From JBBDIX01 sp040880235 (GTDB lineage: Bacteria; Actinomycetota; Nitriliruptoria; Nitriliruptorales; Nitriliruptoraceae): a stretch of DNA of 26,814 bases. Location: the NCBI GenBank assembly GCA_040880235.1, contig JBBDIX010000042.1, positions 1 through 26,814 on the forward strand, in the 5' to 3' direction. The notes beneath the pieces were generated by a model. It was not told where the DNA came from, ran no database searches, and saw only the letters and a program-made list of their open reading frames with translations. Both the position numbers and the translations under genes were made by a program. This document shows positions 23,373-26,814 of the stretch, in pieces; position 1 is the stretch's first letter, and every line of letters starts with the position of its first letter.

Positions 23373-23942
23373 TCAGGCGCCGCGACCGGGTTCGACGACC
23401 TCGTCGATGAGGCCGTAGTCGACGGCCTCCTGCGCAGACATCCAGTAGTCGCGGTCGGTGTCCGCGCGGATCTGGTCGATCGTGCGGCCCGTTCGGTCCG
23501 CGAGGATCTCATTGATGCGCTCACGCATCCAGACGATGTTCCTGGCCTGGATCTCGATGTCCTTCGCGGTTCCGCGAGCGCCACCCAGGGGCTGGTGGAT
23601 CATGATGCGGGAATTCTCCGTCGCGGAGCGCGTCCCGGTGGCCGTACCGAGCAGGAAGGCACCCGCGGACGCTGCGAGGCCGACACAGCGGGTGTTCACC
23701 CGGCTGGAGAGCAGGCGCATCGAGTCGTACATCGCGAACATTCCGGTGATGATCCCTCCGGGCGAGTTCACGTAGAGGGTGATGTCCTCGTCCGACTCGG
23801 CGTCGAGCGCGAGCATCTGCGTCACCAGAGAGTCCGTGACCGCGTCGTCGATCGGTCCCTTGAGGAAGATGATGCGCTGCTCGAACAGGCGGTCGGTCGC
23901 ACGCCGCGTCGCACCAAGGAACTGCTCCAGCTCGTCTGGCAA
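23373..23942 (-). CDS. clpP: ATP-dependent Clp protease proteolytic subunit ClpP
   Basis: This is a 189-residue serine protease subunit that forms the ClpP chamber and degrades proteins unfolded by ClpX or ClpC. The catalytic triad is visible: S92 in GLAASAGAFLLG, H116 in IMIHQPLGG and D165 in DRDYWMS. The His to Asp spacing equals that of E. coli ClpP, and the Ser to His distance is one residue shorter. The start is TTG 23942, with GAGAGG about seven bases upstream; no ATG or GTG fits better. The gene stands alone, without clpX or a second clpP in the window, although a clpS begins at 26679 on the other strand. Actinobacteria often have two clpP genes, so this may be one of several. Confidence 0.94.
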   Translation of the reverse strand: MPDELEQFLGATRRATDRLFEQRIIFLKGPIDDAVTDSLVTQMLALDAESDEDITLYVNSPGGIITGMFAMYDSMRLLSSRVNTRCVGLAASAGAFLLGTATGTRSATENSRIMIHQPLGGARGTAKDIEIQARNIVWMRERINEILADRTGRTIDQIRADTDRDYWMSAQEAVDYGLIDEVVEPGRGA

Positions 23943-23985
23943 CGGTCGACCTCTCGTCAGGTGGCGTCGTTCGTCGCGGCGGCCG

Positions 23986-23991
23986 ATGGTA
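23986..23991 (-). promoter_or_regulatory. Possible -10 box of clpP
   Basis: TACCAT on the minus strand fits TANNNT and would give a leader of about 36 bases containing the GAGAGG ribosome site. No -35 is evident. Confidence 0.25.
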
Positions 23992-24045
23992 GCGATGCGT
24001 CGGCACCGGTTGTCGATCCTGAGCCAGCAGGTGTCAGGACCTCGT

Positions 24046-24051
24046 TACGCT
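24046..24051 (+). promoter_or_regulatory. -10 box for a leaderless transcript of the RecB-like nuclease
   Basis: TACGCT is followed by six bases and the ATG at 24058. No Shine-Dalgarno sequence lies between them. The region is also the upstream side of clpP. Confidence 0.5.
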
Positions 24052-24057
24052 CGCGGC

Positions 24058-25095
24058 ATGACCACGGCACCGAGTGACCCGCAACCGCCGACAGACCCAT
24101 CGGTCGGCCTGGCCGTGGACAGTGACGCACCGGTGCTGGCCGGGTTCGAGGAGTTCGCCGAGCTTGCGCCCTCCACGCCGCCCCTGATCGACGACGAGGG
24201 CCGCGTCCGTCTGTCGTTCAGTCGCATGGACACGTACCGCAACTGTCCCCGGAAGTTCCGATACGCGTACGTGGACCGGATCCCGGGTCTGGGAAGTCCG
24301 GCGCTGTCGCTCGGATCATCGATACACGACGCACTCGATCGTTTCTACGATCGCAAGCTGCCCACGCCGCCGTCCGAGGAGGAGTTGCTCGGGTTCCTGT
24401 TCGAGGCCTGGGACTCGAGTGGTTTCGAGGACCTCGATCGCGACGAACAGGTGCAGTTCTACCGGCACGCGCAGGACGTGCTGCGGCGCTACCACCGTCG
24501 CGTCCTCGAGGACTACCGACTGCCGGTCGCCACCGAGATGTGGTTCGAGCTTCCCTTCGAGGACGCCGTGGTCGTCGGTGCCATCGACCGCATCGATCGT
24601 GACGACGACGGGTCGCTGCACGTGATCGACTACAAGACCAACCGTCGGGCCCAGCCGCGTGCACGTGTCGCGGGTTCACTGCAGCTCGCGATCTATGCGT
24701 TGGCGTGCGAACACCTCTACGGGCAGCTTCCCGCCAGCGTCGCGCTCGACTTCGTCGTCGCCGGGGTCGTCGTGCGGGTTGGGCTCGAGGAGATCGACCT
24801 CGACGCGGCGCGCGACGCCGTCAGGACCACGGCGGCGGGCATCCGCGCACAGGAGTTCATCCCGACACCGAATCGTCTGTGTGACTGGTGTGACCACCGC
24901 GCCCTGTGCCCTGCGTGGCCCGACGAGACGCAGGCCTCGGACCACCTGCTTGGCCCCGTCGTCGCACGACGCACGGAGCTGCGACGCAAGGTGCGACGAG
25001 AGCTCGAGGAACTGCGCGCGCTCGACGACGCGGTCCAACGCCTGACCCGAGAGCTCGCCGACGACACGTCGGCGCCACCAGAGGAGCCGTCATGA
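24058..25095 (+). CDS. RecB/Cas4-like PD-(D/E)XK nuclease with Fe-S cysteines
   Basis: This is a 345-residue stand-alone nuclease of the PDDEXK_1 type. Visible motifs are LSFSRMDTYRNCPRKFRYAY, the active-site His in GSSIHDALDRFY, the acidic residue in VVGAIDRIDR, and D-Y-K in HVIDYKTN. Four cysteines in the AddB/Cas4 arrangement (C63, then C275, C278 and C284 in LCDWCDHRALC) should bind a [4Fe-4S] cluster that clamps the domain. No helicase domain is fused or adjacent. The first 45 residues are acidic and Pro-rich; the last 50 form a charged coiled-coil-like tail. The ATG at 24058 looks leaderless. Its stop overlaps the next start as ATGA. Confidence 0.88.
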   Translation: MTTAPSDPQPPTDPSVGLAVDSDAPVLAGFEEFAELAPSTPPLIDDEGRVRLSFSRMDTYRNCPRKFRYAYVDRIPGLGSPALSLGSSIHDALDRFYDRKLPTPPSEEELLGFLFEAWDSSGFEDLDRDEQVQFYRHAQDVLRRYHRRVLEDYRLPVATEMWFELPFEDAVVVGAIDRIDRDDDGSLHVIDYKTNRRAQPRARVAGSLQLAIYALACEHLYGQLPASVALDFVVAGVVVRVGLEEIDLDAARDAVRTTAAGIRAQEFIPTPNRLCDWCDHRALCPAWPDETQASDHLLGPVVARRTELRRKVRRELEELRALDDAVQRLTRELADDTSAPPEEPS

Positions 25096-25529
25096 GCGTG
25101 CAGGTGTCCGGATCGACGACGATCGCCGCCCCGCGGGAACGGGTCCACCGCGTGGTACTCGCCATCGAGGACTACCCGGCGTGGGCCGGTGGCATCCGGT
25201 CCGCGACCGTGGACGAGCGCGACGACGCCGGGCGGCCGACCCTCGCGACCGTGGCGGTCCAGACCCCGCTGGCCCAGGTGACCTGCACGCTCGCGTACGA
25301 GCACGCCGACGACGCGCTGCGCTGGTCTCTCGTCAGGGGCGAGATCATCAACCAGTTCGATGGCGAGTACGTGCTCGCCGGTGACCCCGCGGGAACCCTG
25401 GTCACGTGTTCGATGGAGGTCGGGGTGGATCTCCCACTCCCGAGACCCATGCTTGAGAAGGCCGTCAACGACCTGCTCGAGAAGGCGCTGGGTGGACTTC
25501 GTGCCCGGGCGCAGGACCTTGCCGACTGA
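25092..25529 (+). CDS. SRPBCC (polyketide cyclase/RatA-like) protein
   Basis: This 145-residue soluble protein has the SRPBCC pattern: an opening strand VSGSTTIAAPRERVHRVVLA, the IEDYPAWAGGIRSATV turn, central strands ending FDGEYVLAG, and a C-terminal helix MLEKAVNDLLEKALGGLRARA. The V-x-x-x-I-x-D-Y-P-x-W motif is typical of COQ10/RatA-like members that bind hydrophobic ligands. Translation is coupled to the nuclease gene by an ATGA overlap, suggesting joint expression, though no shared function is known to me. The ligand cannot be predicted. Confidence 0.85.
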   Translation: MSVQVSGSTTIAAPRERVHRVVLAIEDYPAWAGGIRSATVDERDDAGRPTLATVAVQTPLAQVTCTLAYEHADDALRWSLVRGEIINQFDGEYVLAGDPAGTLVTCSMEVGVDLPLPRPMLEKAVNDLLEKALGGLRARAQDLAD

Positions 25530-25542
25530 CGGAGCTGCGACC

Positions 25543-25872
25543 ATGGGACGTGATGCCGTGGAGTCGGCGTACTTCACACTGCTGCGTGCCCGCGAGGAAC
25601 TCGACGGGCTGCATCGCTGTGGTGAGTACCTTGCCGAGGAGCAGCGCCGAATTCGGCGCTACCAGCGAGAGTCCGCGGCACTCGCGGACACGGTGGACCG
25701 CCGGCTCCGGTGGGGGATCCGACACACGGACACGCCACTGGCGCGTGCATTCGAGGATCGACTCGAGGCGCTCGCCGACGAACTCGAACGCCTGCCCGCC
25801 CGGGTCGTGGCGGCAGCGTCGTTCGTCGAGGAGTGCGAGCGTGCACACGCCGAACTCTCCCGGGGCGCCTGA
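25543..25872 (+). CDS. Small helical protein of unknown function
   Basis: I do not recognise this 109-residue protein. It is almost entirely helical by composition, rich in Glu, Arg, Ala and Leu, with heptad-like runs such as ELDGLHRCGEYLAEEQRRIRRY and FEDRLEALADELERLPARVV, so coiled-coil assembly is likely. There is no signal peptide or membrane segment. ATG 25543 has GGAG about eight bases upstream and lies 14 bases after the SRPBCC stop, so it probably belongs to the same transcript as the nuclease and SRPBCC genes. Confidence 0.7.
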   Translation: MGRDAVESAYFTLLRAREELDGLHRCGEYLAEEQRRIRRYQRESAALADTVDRRLRWGIRHTDTPLARAFEDRLEALADELERLPARVVAAASFVEECERAHAELSRGA

Positions 25873-25920
25873 CGGCCGCAGCAGTCCACCTGCACCACAC
25901 GGGAACGGAGCCGGAGCCGG

Positions 25921-26208
25921 ATGTATCGAGATGACCCGCTCGACGACGAGTTCGAGCTGCGCGCGCTCGTCGGTGACGAGCAGATCGACCCGTTGCGTTC
26001 GACCCACGATGGACAGAGGGGCGCCGTGGAGGTGGCACTGGACGTGCTGCGGGTGCTGCAGGGATGGGCCGACGACGACACGGTGGCTCGGTGGTTCACG
26101 TCGCCCCAGCGCCGCCTCGGTTCGCGTACGCCGGTCGAGGCCCTCGCCGAGGGAGCGTATGACGACGTGGAGGATGCGGCCACGGCGTGGGCGGCGGCAC
26201 GCGGCTGA
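25921..26208 (+). CDS. MbcA/ParS/Xre-like toxin-binding-domain protein (orphan)
   Basis: This is a 95-residue acidic protein. The C-terminal part reads DVLRVLQGWADDDTVARWF, then SPQRRLGSRTPVEALAEG, and ends in a short helix. The order of a helical lead, W-F, short loop, R-x-L-G, T-P-x-E-A-L resembles the DUF2384 domain of MbcA/ParS/Xre antitoxins, which bind RES-domain toxins. No RES toxin is next to it; the following gene is a cold-shock protein. The N-terminus is too short for a normal Xre DNA-binding domain. ATG 25921 has GGAG-type repeats just upstream. The assignment is by motif shape only. Confidence 0.6.
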   Translation: MYRDDPLDDEFELRALVGDEQIDPLRSTHDGQRGAVEVALDVLRVLQGWADDDTVARWFTSPQRRLGSRTPVEALAEGAYDDVEDAATAWAAARG

Positions 26209-26219
26209 CGACGAGTCGC

Positions 26220-26225
26220 TACGCT
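26220..26225 (+). promoter_or_regulatory. Possible -10 box upstream of the cold-shock-domain gene
   Basis: TACGCT matches the boxes used at two other genes in the window. It would give a leader of about 120 bases before the ATG at 26353, or a short one before an in-frame GTG at 26245. Confidence 0.35.
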
Positions 26226-26352
26226 TCCGACGAGTGGTGTCCTCGTGTCCGCACGTCTGGATGCCCCCTCCGTCCACCATGAGTCCACGCGAGTCACGGG
26301 CCTGCATCCCGCAGTGGTCCCGCAATCGCTTCACCCTGAGGTTGTGCGCGTC

Positions 26353-26658
26353 ATGCCCACCGGTCACGTCAAGGTCTTCGATCCGGAGCAGAAGTTCGGA
26401 TTCATCATCGCGTCCGACGGCAACGAGTTCTACGTCGCCGGCGATGAGGTCAGCGGTGGAGCGCTCCGGTCCGGGGACGAGGTGGAGTTCGAACTCCAGG
26501 ACTCCGAACGCGGTCGCACCGCAGCCGTGGGCGTGAAGATCACCAAGAGCGCCCCGGAGGACAGTCCCGTGGGACGCACCATGGCCGCACCGCCGACCTG
26601 GGAAGAGCTCGAGGAGCGCGAACGCCAGCGCCGCATGGCTCGTCGCCGGCGGCGCTGA
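26353..26658 (+). CDS. Cold-shock-domain protein with basic C-terminal tail
   Basis: This is a 101-residue nucleic-acid-binding protein. Residues 1-68 form a cold-shock domain starting MPTGHVKVFDPEQKFGFI, with the RNP1-like KFGFI and the RNP2 position read as EFYVA instead of the usual VFVH. The LRSGDEVEFEL strand closes the barrel. After it a linker leads to WEELEERERQRRMARRRRR, a very basic tail absent from CspA. Start ATG 26353 is chosen because the domain begins there; an in-frame GTG at 26245 would add 36 residues of no recognised fold. The clpS start follows 20 bases after the stop. Confidence 0.82.
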   Translation: MPTGHVKVFDPEQKFGFIIASDGNEFYVAGDEVSGGALRSGDEVEFELQDSERGRTAAVGVKITKSAPEDSPVGRTMAAPPTWEELEERERQRRMARRRRR

Positions 26659-26678
26659 GACCACACGCTGGGCCACGC

Positions 26679-26814
26679 ATGCAGCCAACCCGAGCGGCGA
26701 CGTCCACCCCGACGCGTGAGCGTGAGGTGGACACGCGTTCGGTCGCCGTGGTCGACCGTCCCTGGGACGTCATCGTCTGGGACGATCCGGTGAACCTCAT
26801 GTCGTACGTCGTGT
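26679..26814 (+). CDS. clpS: ATP-dependent Clp protease adaptor ClpS (3' partial)
   Basis: ClpS is the adaptor that delivers N-degron substrates to ClpA or ClpC. Only 45 codons are in the window. After a variable, probably disordered N-terminus of about 28 residues comes WDVIVWDDPVNLMSYVV, the first strand and loop of the actinobacterial ClpS domain, with the D-D-P-V-N-L-M segment that helps form the N-degron pocket. It begins 20 bases after the cold-shock gene stop in the same direction. The window edge cuts the rest. Confidence 0.9.
   Translation, partial: MQPTRAATSTPTREREVDTRSVAVVDRPWDVIVWDDPVNLMSYVV

Overview
This is a GC-rich window of about 26.8 kb, densely coded on both strands, with frequent GTG/TTG starts and 1-4 base start/stop overlaps. 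The gene content points to an actinobacterium: a SufU-type suf operon, a MoeZ-type E1-rhodanese fusion, a DevR/DevS (DosRS)-type two-component pair, an Asp23/DUF2273 envelope-stress cluster, and a ClpS beginning with the actinobacterial WDDPVNLMSYV motif. A deep-branching class such as Nitriliruptoria or Acidimicrobiia is possible, but that is inference. The sequence is a draft scaffold with two 10-N gaps, at 12645-12654 and 15351-15360.

Region 1 (1-6586, + strand) handles sulfur and Fe-S clusters. It runs sufD (5' cut by the window edge), a Rieske ferredoxin, sufC, sufS, sufU and sufT, then moeZ and an OsmC-family peroxidase. SufS and SufU extract and relay persulfide sulfur, SufC and SufD (with SufB outside the window) form the scaffold, and MoeZ passes sulfur to ubiquitin-like carriers.

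Region 2 (6606-11330, - strand) is a thiamine uptake and activation operon: thiamine pyrophosphokinase, ThiB lipoprotein, fused ThiP permease and ThiQ ATPase. A clear TPP riboswitch precedes it, and the 3' strand of its P1 helix overlaps the Shine-Dalgarno sequence of the first gene.

Region 3 (11379-17132) starts with an exported lipase-like hydrolase that runs into the first gap. Beyond the gap lie a cupredoxin-multicopper oxidase fusion, a PPOX-type flavin/F420-fold protein and a DevR-like regulator interrupted by the second gap, all on -. A divergent DevS-like kinase keeps the heme-ligand His and distal Tyr of mycobacterial DosS. Together they look like a redox, oxygen or NO responsive module.

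Region 4 (17148-20900) holds an SRPBCC-like protein, a DsbA-fold protein without CxxC, an MFS transporter and an NYN nuclease-fold protein with two LOTUS-like repeats. Region 5 (20959-23942, - strand) is a five-gene Asp23/DUF2273/AmaP-like cluster followed upstream by clpP. Region 6 (24058-26814, + strand) holds a RecB-like Fe-S nuclease, an SRPBCC protein, a small helical protein, an MbcA/ParS-like domain protein, a cold-shock protein with a basic tail and the start of clpS.

Three genes (17759, 19767, 24058) share a TACNNT box exactly six bases before the ATG, which suggests leaderless transcription. No rRNA, tRNA, CRISPR array, insertion sequence or prophage was recognised. No stretch over 300 bases lacks a gene.
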